A DNA stretch of 64,000 bases. Source: Linum tenue. Lineage: Eukaryota; Streptophyta; Magnoliopsida; Malpighiales; Linaceae. This document shows positions 11,599 to 23,075 of this stretch, piece after piece. The DNA is taken from NCBI GenBank assembly GCA_946122785.1, contig CAMGYJ010000003.1, positions 27,669,811-27,733,810 of the forward strand, given 5' to 3'. The stretch's first letter is position 1, and every line of letters begins with the position of its first letter. The notes under the pieces were generated by a model, which was not told the origin of the DNA, ran no database searches, and saw only the letters and a program-made list of their open reading frames with translations. The position numbers and the translations under genes are program-made.

Positions 11599-11673
11599 GT
11601 CGTTCTGGTATAGTGGTAAGTATTCCCGCATGTCACGCGGGTGACCCATGTTTGGTCCCCATCAACTGCGCCA
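11599..11673 (+). pseudogene. Full-length tRNA-Asp(GUC) copy at an LTR/PBS junction
   Basis: Exactly 75 bases, tRNA-sense on the + strand: 5' GTCGTT, a D arm with GTGGTAA, an intact 5-bp anticodon stem (CCCGC/GCGGG) with loop ATGTCAC (anticodon GUC), a T arm, and 3' GCG followed by CCA. The CCA is not encoded in nuclear tRNA genes, so this derives from a mature tRNA. The T stem has lost most pairs and the acceptor has two mismatches, so it is not a working tRNA. Against plant tRNA-Asp as I remember it, about 65 of 75 bases agree. On the minus strand, its first 18 bases are the primer-binding site of the adjoining LTR (11680-12970). The rest is tRNA primer sequence, joined directly to mid-gag at 11598. 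Confidence 0.88.
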
Positions 11674-11679
11674 AAAACT

Positions 11680-12970
11680 TGACTCGCTAAAACACTACAC
11701 CAAACTGCGACCAAATGTAATCCCAATCTGGAAATGCAATATAGTGGTTTCAATTTTACTTGTCAACTCGGGTTCTAGATTTACTGTCTATTTTGTGAAT
11801 CTCTATTATCTAGTTGTTCAGTTGAGTGAAGATTATCAAAAGCAAAAAAAAAAAAAAGAAAAAAAACATAAAGCAAGTAACGATTGTATTCAGATTAAGA
11901 AGGCTCACTCATGTACGAGTCCCCTTTGATCACAGTCAGGCCAAGTTGTAATTCACCTAAGTCAGGTTTATTGATGTTTAAACTGCGGAAATTTCTCAAA
12001 CACTATGGAGTCACGACTAAAGTGCTCCAAACCCTCTTAGTTTGAATACCCGACGGGCAACTAACCCCCACCGGCGTAAGCTAACTAAGGCAATAAGATT
12101 CAAACTTCCTCTGCTGGGTTCTACACCGGTACAGAGCAGTGAATCGACTTCCCGACTAAAGTCGCCGATTCACTACCTCCAATTCAATATACTCTATTGA
12201 CCTATGCAGAGATTATCATTCTAGGTCAAAGCAAGAATCACTAGAATTTGATCAAGACTCAAGCAATTCTCAATCAATACTTCAATTGGATATAAATCAA
12301 TCAATCATTCATGGAAAAGGGTTCATACAACTCTTCCTAACATACAATCTAGGGTTCTTACATACCCAAGTGATAGAGGAGATCACTCCATAGAGAAAGT
12401 GAGAGTTGAAAGTTATGCCGGATGTAGAAATCATCATGTAGACGGAAGAAATCTGCTACGGGTCATCAATCGTGACTCCTTGAGGCTCGAATCGAACTCC
12501 AATGCTGGGGAGATTTGATCTAGGGCACTCTAGATTCTCTCTTCGTCACTTTCTCTCTCTAAACCTCTATTTTTAGCTCCAAGAATCGAATGGCCTTCAA
12601 CTTCCCGTGTTTGGCTTGAAACAACCCCGATTGGGCATACAGGGGCAATACCCAATCTCGAGAAGAAATACCCGATCGGTTATTTGAGATCCACGACCGG
12701 TGGGCCTCCTGGATGGTTTAACAGGTCTCCTCTAATTATACCCGGTCGAGTATTTGGATGGCCTAACCGGGTATTCTGTCTTCTAGCTCTAGTTTTCGCC
12801 CACTCTCCACTTTTGACCCGAAACTCGCTCTTAAGCCTGCATTAACGCTCTTGGTCCTGAAATACGACATAAAAGCACAACCTAGTGTGAAATCGATTTA
12901 AAACACGAGAATCGGTCCTCAAACCGTGCAAGAATGAAGAGGCAAAACATGTACAAATATCGGGTTATCA
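11680..12970 (-). repeat. Athila-like 5' LTR (copy 1)
   Basis: On the minus strand it begins TGATAACCCG (12970) and ends GCGAGTCA (11680). It is followed by a short spacer and the primer-binding site. Its first 120 bases match the LTR at 62006 in word order (AAATCGATTTCACACTAGG compared with CGATTTCACGCTAGG). Its U3 carries a family-specific repeated motif (CCCGATCGG, CCCGGTCGAG, AACCGGGTA) at about 12630-12780. A stem-loop near the primer end (11700-11731) is shared with other LTRs here. Confidence 0.82.
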
Positions 12971-13985
12971 AACACGACCTAGGAGGATTTGGATCAAGCA
13001 TTGGACAACGCTGGAGGACTAAAGGAATATAAAATAGAAGTATATGGAGTTTTCATGATAAAAGCAAGGTCCAATAAATCAGAAGGCTACTAGTAACCAC
13101 AAGTACAGCCCAACGGACGAAGGCTCGGCCTAAAGTGGAGCAAGAACCAGGGACGTCCCAACAATGGGTCCAACCGCTACTCATGGAGACCTGGATAAAT
13201 CATACCCAAATCTTTAGGAGAGGTTGTCCATGGGATAAGGAGGCTCTAAGTAGAAAAGGTTTGGCGGTCCCAACCGCTGCCTAGCTGCCGCAAAGAGGCT
13301 CAAGCCCAAAAACCGATCTTTAGGCTATGGATTTGGCCCAAATTCAAAGAAACCTTGACAAAGTTCTACCACTTTAAATAGAGGGCTAGACTCATTAGTT
13401 CAATATGCTTCACTAACTCACTAAAATTTTATAAAGACTTTGCTCGAGTGGGAGCTTGGCATTCGTAGGAGAGGGTCCAGCTAGGGAGATGCTTTCACCA
13501 TCGATGGTGGTACCCTCCTTCTCTTCTATGTATAACTGGTTCGAATTGATTGTATGAGAATCTGGACGTGTTTACCTTTTTATGTATTGATGATATGATT
13601 TCATATTATGATTGTGTTAATCCTTATGAATTTTTATGCTTGTTATGTATGCATGAATGCTTGATTTTGATGCCTATGTGATGATCATTGTTGTTTATCT
13701 AGTATGAATATTTTCTTATCATCGATGCTTATGACTTTATAGTATGCTACATGCATTGTGCTAAGTATTATCTAGGTTGTCAAGAAATTACCATCTTGTG
13801 ATACCCCATTGATGCTAAACGAGTATAGAGGGAATGATCAATCATCTATACCTTGAGTTGTATCAATGTGTGATTATTAGATCATTGATGCTATAGGCCC
13901 TCGGTTATGGATCATAGAGGCCAACTCTTAATCATGTGTTATCATAACTTCTTTGTTCTTCATTAATTAGGTAATGACATGAAAC
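12971..13985 (+). repeat. LTR-like part of an older gypsy element, 5' portion
   Basis: Non-coding sequence resembling an LTR of the same broad class: a CTTTAAATAGAGG TATA-type box near 13372, a purine-rich leader and then a long AT-rich stretch. It resumes beyond the nested solo LTR at 17628. Boundaries are not certain: the left edge is set only by the end of the neighbouring LTR. Confidence 0.5.
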
Positions 13986-13990
13986 AAAAG

Positions 13991-16900
13991 AGACTCGCCA
14001 CAGACTACACCGCGGATTAAAAATCCCGACTAGAGCCCAAGTATAAACTCTAGTCGGGTGTAGTATATGGCAAGCATGTTTTAATTGTCAAACCCGGGCA
14101 GTCTATATACCCCTACTTCAATCGCTTAAATTGTTATCCAGCAAATGATTTTGGGTTTAAAAACTAAGAAAACTACAAAATAAACAAACAAGTAAAGTAA
14201 ATCGAGGCTGTCCCAATAAGAGAAGAATTCACCCTAGTATTGCTCCCCCTATTCTCGTATTAAGAAACAATGAACGAAACTCTAGTGTGAAGGATGTGTT
14301 TATAAACCGTGAGGCGGGTGCAACTAGTTAGGAAGCCCAAACTCTCTTAGTCGACCGGTTAAGGATAGAAACAATAAACTAGGTTGCCTAACTCTCTTAG
14401 CCATTCGACTAAGGATTGAAATTATAAGCTAGAAAATCTAGCCCTCTTAACCAATCAACCAATCCCTCGGAAATTAATTCAGACGACGGATAACGACCAA
14501 TCATGATGGGTTCATGGCACTAATATGATATTTAAGGTTTGGCCTAATTTGTACTAGGTAGGTGCCTTAGTTGGCCAAGGAATTCCATCTTATAAAGCCT
14601 CTTAGCAAGAAAGGGATTTCCCTCTACGTAAGTTAAACTGGCGTAATAATGAGTTAAAGCTAGCAACACTCAATCATTCATGAATAATACCTCAAATATT
14701 ATATAAAATCATTCAATTAACACACATAGAGTCAAGTTCTTACATCCTAACACACCTCTAGTGTAACACCCTAACCCAGTCGGGTACTAATTTTACTAAA
14801 ATGCCCTTGAAAAATAAAATACTCAAGCTTAAACTGCAGTGGGAAAAATTTCATAAATAAAATACTGAAAACACACTCTTGTAGTTTAAAGCAATGCCCT
14901 TACACGTGGAAAAATTAAACTCAAACTTTAGAATCTCAAACCAATCTCCAGTCTATACTCATAATCATAAAACGTAATAACTAACTAGTCTCAACTACTG
15001 TTGGTGCTTATAGGAGACTCTGACCGGACATCCTCCAAGACGCTCGTATCGTTCTCCTATAGTTGGCTGCCCTCGAACTCGTTGCTCTCTAACTGGTCCT
15101 CTAGCTCCTCCTCTAACTCTTCAAACTGGTGAGTGAGTTGGGGTCAGTCTATGCTCTTACGTTTTAAAATCTAGTACTTGAGTATTTTACTTCAGACACT
15201 TCACTTAAACTGGTGGGAGTTGTTTGTACTTCCACTCTTGTAAAAATCTTAACTCTTAAAACTGTATGGGAGTTATTGCACTCTCCATTCTTAAAGCTCA
15301 AATCTCAACTTAAATACTTGACTAACACGGGGATCTCTCACTAGCTAGTCCGGTTTCCCTACTCATACGTATGAGAAGTCATCCAGAATTTCTTAAGCTT
15401 AAACTTAGTTAGGGAAGTCGTAACGATTCATCCCCCTAACATCTTAAACTTATCGTGGTGGCTCTTCACCACGACTCTCAAGAGCATAACTGTTGCTCAT
15501 CTTAAAAGTCTCAAGAGCATAACTGCTGCTCTATCTCAAAATCTCAAATAGCAACGGACTGGCAGTAGTGACTAAAAACACTTAAAACGACTTCACCTTC
15601 CTGAAGGTGAGTTACTTCATAAAAAGAACTTGTTACTTAAACTTTAACAATAACTTATACTCATAAAATTTCAAAGTAAATAATAAACATTCACTTCAAG
15701 TCATTATTCAAACAAGGCACATATCATCAAACCATACGCCTAAACAACCATACCAACCAATTCACAAAAATACTTAAAATGCGTAAGGTAAATGCTTGAA
15801 AATACGTAAGGCATAGAATTTACCCTTTTACACTCACCTCGAAAAGACGACTATGCTTAGACTCTGAAAGTTCCCAAAACTCCTTTCTATAATATTCTCC
15901 TCGCTTCCATGTTTCCGTAGGCCCCGACGGTTCCTCGTTTGGACGTCAAACGAACAAGTTATGGCCAAAATAAACATTCTGTCATGATTCAAAGTACCAG
16001 GTACCGAATTAGTAATTTACCAGTCAACGAGTTGACCATAACCTCTCTGGGAAATTACTGAACTAACCCATTACTTTTCGAAAAGTCTATTATGGTACCT
16101 AAATTTGACAGCCTTTCTTCCCCAAACCTTCGGTGCTCATTTCTCCCTCGTATGAAGTCCGAATTCGATTTCGTCGACACCATGATGATCCTTGGATTGC
16201 CTTCTACGCAAATTTACCCACTACTTGGATCTTGCCTCCTTCGTGGGCATTATTTCCCGACGAATTCAGATTTCGTCGCCACGATGCCTCGCTCCCCTAG
16301 CTCGTCGATGATGCTCCTCCCACGTTGCGGTGGCGTCGTTACGATTCGAACCTCCGCCGGCACCATTTTAGCAGGCAAGTCAAGCACCTCTCGTAGTGGA
16401 TGCCCACTGTCCTCTGCTTGTTGGTCGTCACGTTCGCCACCCCCCACCAGCTTGCTTCTCCAGCGTGCTTCGGGAATCAGGTAGGTCTCGTAGTAGGGAG
16501 GAAGCAAGCAGGTCTCGTGGGTAGGGAGGCTTGGTCGTCGTCTTCTCCCTCCCAGAAAACAAGCACCCTCTTCCTTCGTTTCCTTTCGTGGGAAAATTAT
16601 TGCTCCGAATAAGAGGGAACGTGGGGAATTTAGGGTTAACGATGGACTCGTCCCTCTTTGGCCCATTTCTCTCTTCTTCTCTCTCTTTTTTTTTATACGG
16701 TACCAGTAGTAATAGTATAATAGTTATTATTGTTGTTATTTCTAATCCACTGTTGCAACTCATCGTACTTAACCATTAATCCAACCGTTCACGTATTAAC
16801 GTTGAACCTATACCTAGAGGTCAAAGTGTTACATCTAGACTAGGGTTCACCATACCCAAGTGCTGAGGAACTCTACTCCATATCTAGGAAAAGGATAACA

Positions 16901-17622
16901 ACAAAGATGAAAGAAAGAACCATGGTGGATGCTTGTCTTTCCTCCTTGTTGATGAGAATTTCCTTGAGAGGTAAGAATCTTCACTCCTCTAACTTGAAGT
17001 AAGCCCAAATCTTCTTCTTCTCTCCTTGTTGATCACTTTCTCTCTCTAGATTTTGAAGAAGACGCGCTTTCTCTCACTAGGGTTTCACCTTGGGGTTTTC
17101 TTCAGCTGGAACCCTAGAAGGGAATCCAAAAAATCAAAACCTAACCCAAGATCCAACCTCTCTCTCTCTCTCCCAGTTGCCTTCTATTTATACAGCCCGA
17201 TAGTCACTTTCACAATCTGCACTTCACGGTACTGACATTGGACCACTGACCGTGATCTCGGACAAAAAAGCAGGTCACTGGCGTCATTTTTTTGCCCGAC
17301 ATCACAGAATCCTTGAGATTTTCACGGTCTGGTGACCGTGAACATCTTCAAGCCCGCGAGGTGCCAAAATCCTTCTATTACCCAAAGAACTTCACGCCCG
17401 TCATGCAATTGTCACGTTCGCCTTTGGACTTTTCTTCACTTTTTGGCGATTTTCGGCCCCCAATCATCCTCAAACTCGTCCTCAAACCGTCCACACGTGC
17501 TAGGACCTAAAATGTATAAAACAATAGCACAACCGAGCGTAAAATAGGTCAAGGAACGATGAAATGCAAAGCCAAACTATCAAGAAATGAGGGGTAAAAT
17601 GTCTACAATTAGCCCCGAATCA
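13991..17622 (-). mobile_element. Athila-like solo LTR, interrupted by a second solo LTR
   Basis: On the minus strand it starts TGATTCGGGGCTAATTG (17622) and ends GGCGAGTC (about 13991). This closely matches the LTR at 57428-58969 in both termini. Removing the nested element and its 5-bp duplication leaves about 1555 bp, against 1542 bp there. No primer site or coding region adjoins it, so it is a solo LTR. Flanks AAAAG and GAAAG agree at four of five positions. It carries the TCACGGTC/GACCGTGA repeats (17215-17410) upstream of a TATA-like CTATTTATA and the 11-bp stem-loop at 14025-14058. Confidence 0.85.
14762..16833. mobile_element. Nested solo LTR of a TGTAACACCC-type gypsy element
   Basis: Begins TGTAACACCCTA and ends AAAGTGTTACA, with a perfect 5-bp target duplication TCTAG (14757-14761, 16834-16838). 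The 2072-bp length and the TGTAACACC/GTGTTACA ends fit chromovirus LTRs of the Tekay/Del kind (family knowledge). No internal region is present. An open stretch on the + strand at 16092-16484 inside it is non-coding LTR sequence. Confidence 0.9.
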
Positions 17623-17627
17623 GAAAG

Positions 17628-18530
17628 CATGCATTAGCTAGTTAAATATCTATAGCAAGATGCACGTGCACAGCTAGAGAGTGGCCTTAGTGAAAGGGAT
17701 AGAGTGATGTTATAGATAAGTCATTGATGCATGATATGATTGAGCTTTAGTATGCATGATCGAGATTCACCTTATACAATAATGTATATTTACTTTTATT
17801 CATCTATAATTTGAAAACTCATAAACAATTACTTTTCCTCGCTTTCCTTTCCTTTGCTTGTTGAATGAAAATTCCTAAAACTTGCATTAGAAGACCTTGC
17901 GGAATACGACCCTAGGGTATCATAGGATTATAGCTCGATCTATGCACATAACAGTCGCAATGGAGCACTATGCTATCATGGCTCACATAAATAAATTATG
18001 GAAGAATGGAGTAGATCATCAACCAGTAAAGGTCATTCCAAATCACCAGATCTTGAAGCCACATTATCACACAAGCAAGAAGAGATAGCTCAGCAATTAA
18101 AATCCCTCCAACCTGAACTTGCTTCACTTACTCAAGAGAACAAAAGCAGTAAGAGGAAGCTTGATGTGGAATGTTATGCTATAAAATACCAGCCCATTCA
18201 TGAGAAAATTCAGAGAATGAAGCCAATTCCGAAGAGACCATAGAACTCCAGTCTCATACTCGAATCATCAAGAAGAGAATAAAGGATCTCAATGAGGGCT
18301 GACCAAGCAAAACATAATAAGATTGTGGAGAAGGAGCTTCAAGATAACATACAGTAGCTATTGCATGTCCAGGAGCGTCGATCTAAAGAGCTACTTGATA
18401 GAGTCAATGGTATGATCAACAAAACTTCTTTGAAAGCTATCACTCTGAGAAGTGGAAAGGAGACACCACCAAATCCTTCCGAAAATCCTCCCATCGAGAA
18501 AAGCATAATCCGACTAACCTGAATTGTAAT
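17628..18530 (+). pseudogene. Gypsy-element remnant with C-terminal gag fragment
   Basis: Continues the element broken at 13985. From about 17900 the + strand carries a degraded gag-like region. There is a coiled-coil-like charged stretch (QEEIAQQLKSLQPEL, about 18090), then, after stops, KAITLRSGKETPPNP near 18432-18476. The ITLRSGK motif is the hallmark of the gag-protease linker in Athila/Tat-type gypsy elements. No protease or polymerase follows, so it is a truncated, dead copy. Confidence 0.65.
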
Positions 18531-18749
18531 CAACTCAAAACCAACTCACCTGAAACCCTACTAACCTGTAACTAGATTGAACCTGCCCAACCCCGATCGA
18601 CAGTTTATTATTTCACTCTCTGTGGATTTCGCTCTATTTCTTATTCAAATGAACGACAACTTAATTTCTCTTTTATTTGCGTGCTTCTCTATATCATAGT
18701 CAGCAAATAGGGTACAAGTAAGCTATGTATAATATACGTACGAGTATTT

Positions 18750-18940
18750 TACTTTGTCTCTAAACTAATGATACGTTTAATAGTACGTCAATAGTTATAA
18801 AATATGTAAACTTAATTATTTTAATTAAACACGAATATTAAACTTGTTATATGGGTTTTATATGTGTTTAGTAAGGAAACTATCAAGTGAATAAGAAAAA
18901 TGAAATGGCTTAACAATAATTGGGATACAAAAGTTTTGGA
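18750..18940 (+). repeat. Direct repeat flanking fold-back element 2, left copy
   Basis: Starts TACTTTGTCTCTAAAC and ends CAAAAGTTTTGGA. It is repeated at 20166-20345 in the same orientation, with few substitutions and small indels. The ends are not TG...CA, so a standard LTR is unlikely. Confidence 0.85.
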
Positions 18941-20165
18941 TACGGTGACTTGCAAGTTACCGTGACTTGGACAAAATGGTCAACCTATTTGGACAAAACG
19001 GTCGACCTCATTCTGGAATGGTCGACCAGATGTACTATTCTCTATTTTGCTATGTTCAACAAACGGTCAACCTCTTCCACTAAAAGATTGTTCACTATAC
19101 AAAAAATGATCTACCACTTCCATCAAGTGGTCTACCTCTTTCCCCAAGTGGTCCACCTCTTTCAATAACTGGTCCACCTGATGAACCATTGCTAGTGATA
19201 TCAACAAATATAACTAGCGTCCAATAATAATAGATATGCTTGATAGTAAGAGATTTAAAATTAGTACAAAGGCTGCAAGCATAGATGACAAGTTTCTTGA
19301 GTGATTTTTCTCCTGCAAATTTGAAAAATGTTCTGCATATTTATTTCGTATATTTGACTTACTTTATAGAGATTTTCATCTTTTCTTCAAATTCTAAGTT
19401 CTCTTGTTTCTATCTTATAGTTGTCTTGTGATGGATCAATTTTGTTGCTATTGTTGTTATGAAGATGCTCAAAAAGTAGAGTATATTTGTTATACAATTG
19501 TGTCATTTTCAACGTCCATAAATCTCATATCGTCGCTTTTGTTGATTTTTATTCCAGAAGAGTTAAAACAGAGTATTACTTTTTGTCTTGGCCTATAATC
19601 TGCGTAGGGATTTGGTTGCCCACAAGTGATAGGATGTTGCGTTACTACAAAATAATTTTATATTGTTGGTCTCCTATTGTCCATTATTTTCCTAATGTAA
19701 GTATGAGGTAATTATGTCATCTGGTCGACCGTTCATCGAAAGCGGAGATCGTTTTCCGAAAGAGGTACGTAAATTATTTTACGGATCAGTAGACTGTTTT
19801 GGAAGAAGTTGTCTACCTCCTCCAACAAGTAGGTGTAAGTTGAAGGTAAGTGTGTCATAGGTCGACCCATTGCCAGAAGTGATAGATCGGTTGCCTCAAG
19901 TGGTAGACCGCGTGGTGGAAGTGGGAAGCCACTTTCTTGTAAAGTGGTCCACCACTTGGTGGAATAGGTCGACCACTTAAAAGTAATTGTGTGATCAGGT
20001 CGATCCATTTTCAGAAGCGGTAGACCTATTGACTAAAGTGGTAGACCACTTGGTGGAAGAGGTCGACCATTTTCTTCGAAAGTGGTCGACCACATAATAA
20101 AAAAGGTCGACCGTTTTCTCCAAGTTACAGTGACTTGCAACTTACGGTGACTTGCAAGTTACGGT
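18941..20165. mobile_element. Fold-back element with GGTCGACC/AAGTGGT arrays, copy 2
   Basis: Tips carry ACGGTGACTTGCAAGTTACCG and relatives, like the 3994-5455 element (ACGGTGACATGCATGTCACGG). Inside each tip are many copies of a palindromic word GGTCGACC or its variants (GGTCAACC, GGTCTACC, GGTAGACC) set in AAGTGGT...ACCACTT frames. Copies lie at 18978-19175 (left arm) and more numerously at 19720-20130 (right arm), in opposing orientation. The 19190-19715 loop is AT-rich and holds no recognisable gene. Confidence 0.72.
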
Positions 20166-20345
20166 TACTTTGTCTCTAAACTAATGATACGTTTAATAAT
20201 ACGTCAATAGTTATAAAATATGTAAATTTAATTATTTTAATTAAACATAGATATTAAACGCGTTATATGTGTTTAGTAAGGTAACTTTCAAGTGAACAAG
20301 AAAAAAGAAATGACTTAACAGTAATTAGGATACAAAAAGTTTTAA
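20166..20345 (+). repeat. Direct repeat flanking fold-back element 2, right copy
   Basis: Second copy of the 18750-18940 sequence, starting immediately at the fold-back tip with TACTTTGTCTCTAAAC and ending near AAAAAGTTTTA. Confidence 0.85.
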
Positions 20346-20383
20346 ACAAATAAAATAGTTACACCTTCTTTCATATATATATA

Positions 20384-20412
20384 CTAGTTTGTGCCCGCCC
20401 GATGGGCGGCGA
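20384..20412 (-). mobile_element. Helitron 3' terminus
   Basis: On the minus strand the sequence forms a GC stem-loop CCGCCC-ATC-GGGCGG, then GCACAAA, then CTAG followed by T. Hairpin plus CTRR before a T is the 3' end signature of Helitrons. GGGCACNAAACTAG is a common plant variant. The element would extend toward higher coordinates. I could not find a convincing 5' TC end, so its length is unknown. Confidence 0.68.
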
Positions 20413-23066
20413 ATGTCATTTGTTTGTAATTTTCACATGGTATAGGATTCCTACTTTTCATATTTATTTATTGTTTTTATCTATTATCTGTGTTTCATCT
20501 AATATGAGGGGCGCAACATTTAATTGAGGTTTTAATCATGATCAACAATTATGTCAAACAACGCTGTAACTTTATCATCGCTTGGAACATAGTATTCTTG
20601 ACCATTTGATATTTGATTGACCAACAATTTTCAACTTCACAAGTTCAACATGGTTTAACCTAGCGTATGTCACCTTACCGTACTCCTATCAAGTTTTGCT
20701 ATTTAGGCTATGAATTAATGAGGTTTGAGACATGATATTATACCATAGCCTCTAATGGGTGAACCTCATTATCTAATCTAAATCGTAAGATTCATTTAAT
20801 GCAAAATAGTAACCAAATAATTTTATTTGTCAAAATATATTAAAGTACAACTAATAGGTGTGAATGAAAGTGTATATTACACTTCGTGCGTATGCTAGCC
20901 TTTGCCACCATTATATTAAAGCAAAACCAAACTATTATGTAGGGCTGGGAATCGGTGCAGTTGCGGTCAACCGAACCAAAATTTGTGGTTAACCGAAACC
21001 GATACGGAGCCATATATGCCAACCGCAGTCGCACCACAAATAGTTTGAAGTTAACTACTAACCACAAAGTGCGATTAACAATGATTTACCAATCTATGTA
21101 TAATCCGCGGTGGTATACATGACATCTAATGTACTACCCAGGGAGTGTATGACTTGGAAAATTAATAAGTAAAAAGTATTGAATTAACCTAACCATACAT
21201 GTGATTGAATCCTTGTATAAAGATTACTTATGATGTGGGATACGAAATGTGCATGTTGATGATGATGGTTATGTGATGATTTTCTATGGTGTTTTATACA
21301 ATGATTTACCATGAGATGGTGTGATGTTTCGCTATGTTGGGACGGGGTTACATGGTGATGCCAGTATGATGTGATACTTGATGCATACATGTTTATTCAG
21401 TGAGTTATCAAGACTGGGTGATGGTCCTTATGTTGTGGATGTATGAATTTTTTGAGTTTGAGATGATGAATGTTATATGGCATATGGTAATGAATGGATG
21501 TTTTATTTGACTAAATGAGATATATCATATCGGATGTATCTTGACAATTAAGTTAAGCCAGTAAGGGCTGTGAGGTGGGTGATAGGAAACTGAATACTTA
21601 ATGTTCTGCCATGGTCACTAAGAGAGACAATAAGTCCTTTCAAGCTATACTCTTAAAGGTAACGGATTTAACGAAGAATTAGAACATTATCTTATGAGTT
21701 GTGTTATCCGGCGAGTATAACTGGTTACTAAAAATAGTAATAGTAATATATGTATTAGGGTGTCACATTTTATATAAGTAAGGATTAAAATAATTATTTA
21801 CATCTCAACCATTATATATATCCAATAGATTAGATTCATTTAGAAATCTTGCTTGATTTAGGTGTTATTAAAGTTGCACATTTGCAATCATGTAGGAAAA
21901 AGAACTTATGTCAAACAATAAAAAGAGAAAATAAAGGAATTATAATTAAATTAGGAAAGAAGTAAACACAATGTGTTTTTATAATTGTGAATGGAAGAAA
22001 ATTAAAAGAAGTATGAAAAATAAAAATAGAAATAAATTGGAATAACATAAAAGAAAAGATTATGATTTATTTTAATATGCGAGAAAGGTCAAATTCAATT
22101 TCTAAAGATGACAAAATGCATATTTGTATATGCACATTATTTTTCTTGTAACTTCTTTTTACCAATTGGTCACGAACATATTTAAGCTATATAATCATAA
22201 TTCGATTTTGAGAAAGATACAAAAATATTTTGGTGACCATTGGTGATATTCTTAAACACATGAAATTGTCGTCTATCATTTTAACATATAACTGAAGTAT
22301 GTTTATTTATTTTATTATCTTAAAGTATAGGAACATGTCACATAAATAAGTTATTATGACTATGTTCGGACTTAGCTAATTATCATTGTTACTACATGAT
22401 ATTATCTCTAAATAATCTAGTAAACACACAAAAAATTGTTATATTTCTAGTACAACGTGATAAGAGTGTATAGTTAAGATATTTTTAGTAGCTCTTTTTT
22501 TTCATTGAATTTAGTAGCTCTTTTCTAACAAATTGCAACAAAATTGTATTGGTTCACATATTTATAGTAGTTCGTACAAACAAAATGTTAAATTCTACGT
22601 ATTATAGAATACAAAATAAGGTTATTCTTTGCTTTTTTATTTTTCAATTTTAAAAGAAAATCACATGTCAAATTATGTAAAAGTTTAGATTTTGTATCGA
22701 CTAATTTCATGCTTTTTTGGTTCTTTAATTATTTTTTAAAAACTATAAACAAATATCAAATATATTATAAACTAAAAATTAAACATAGGTTATTTGTAGT
22801 TGTTACTGATTTTCTATCATTGCTAAAAATAGAATACAAAATTTTATCTGTGATAGTTTTTATTTTGTAATGTATAGAAGTCAACCATTAAATAAAAATA
22901 GAATGTTATGTGTTGTACATTTTTTCTAACATGAGTATTAATCTTGTTGTGATTAATTGCATCAAAGAGATTTAATTCTATTGGCTAAAAACTTAATGAT
23001 TATAGTTGAGCTCTTAGGTTGCATGATTAAATCTTAGTTTGGTGATTGATATACATATTTTGATAT
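20413..23066. other. AT-rich repeat-derived region without genes
   Basis: A GGCTGGGAATCGGTGC... start near 20943 looks like one end of a hAT MITE (compare the AGGGCTG ends at 48186) without a matching right end. Around 21120-21775 is sequence resembling an LTR tail, ending GGGTGTCACA. The remainder to 23066 is AT-rich with no open reading frame or element end that I can support. Part or all may be Helitron body. Confidence 0.4.
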
Positions 23067-23075
23067 GATTAATTG

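Noticed and set aside
11599..11673. A functional nuclear tRNA-Asp gene
   Set aside because: The CCA is present in the DNA, the T stem is almost entirely unpaired, two acceptor pairs are lost and the sequence continues directly into LTR sequence. It is a copied primer, not a gene.
16092..16779. Overlapping open frames on both strands as a gene
   Set aside because: They lie wholly inside the TGTAACACCC solo LTR, overlap on opposite strands and match no family.
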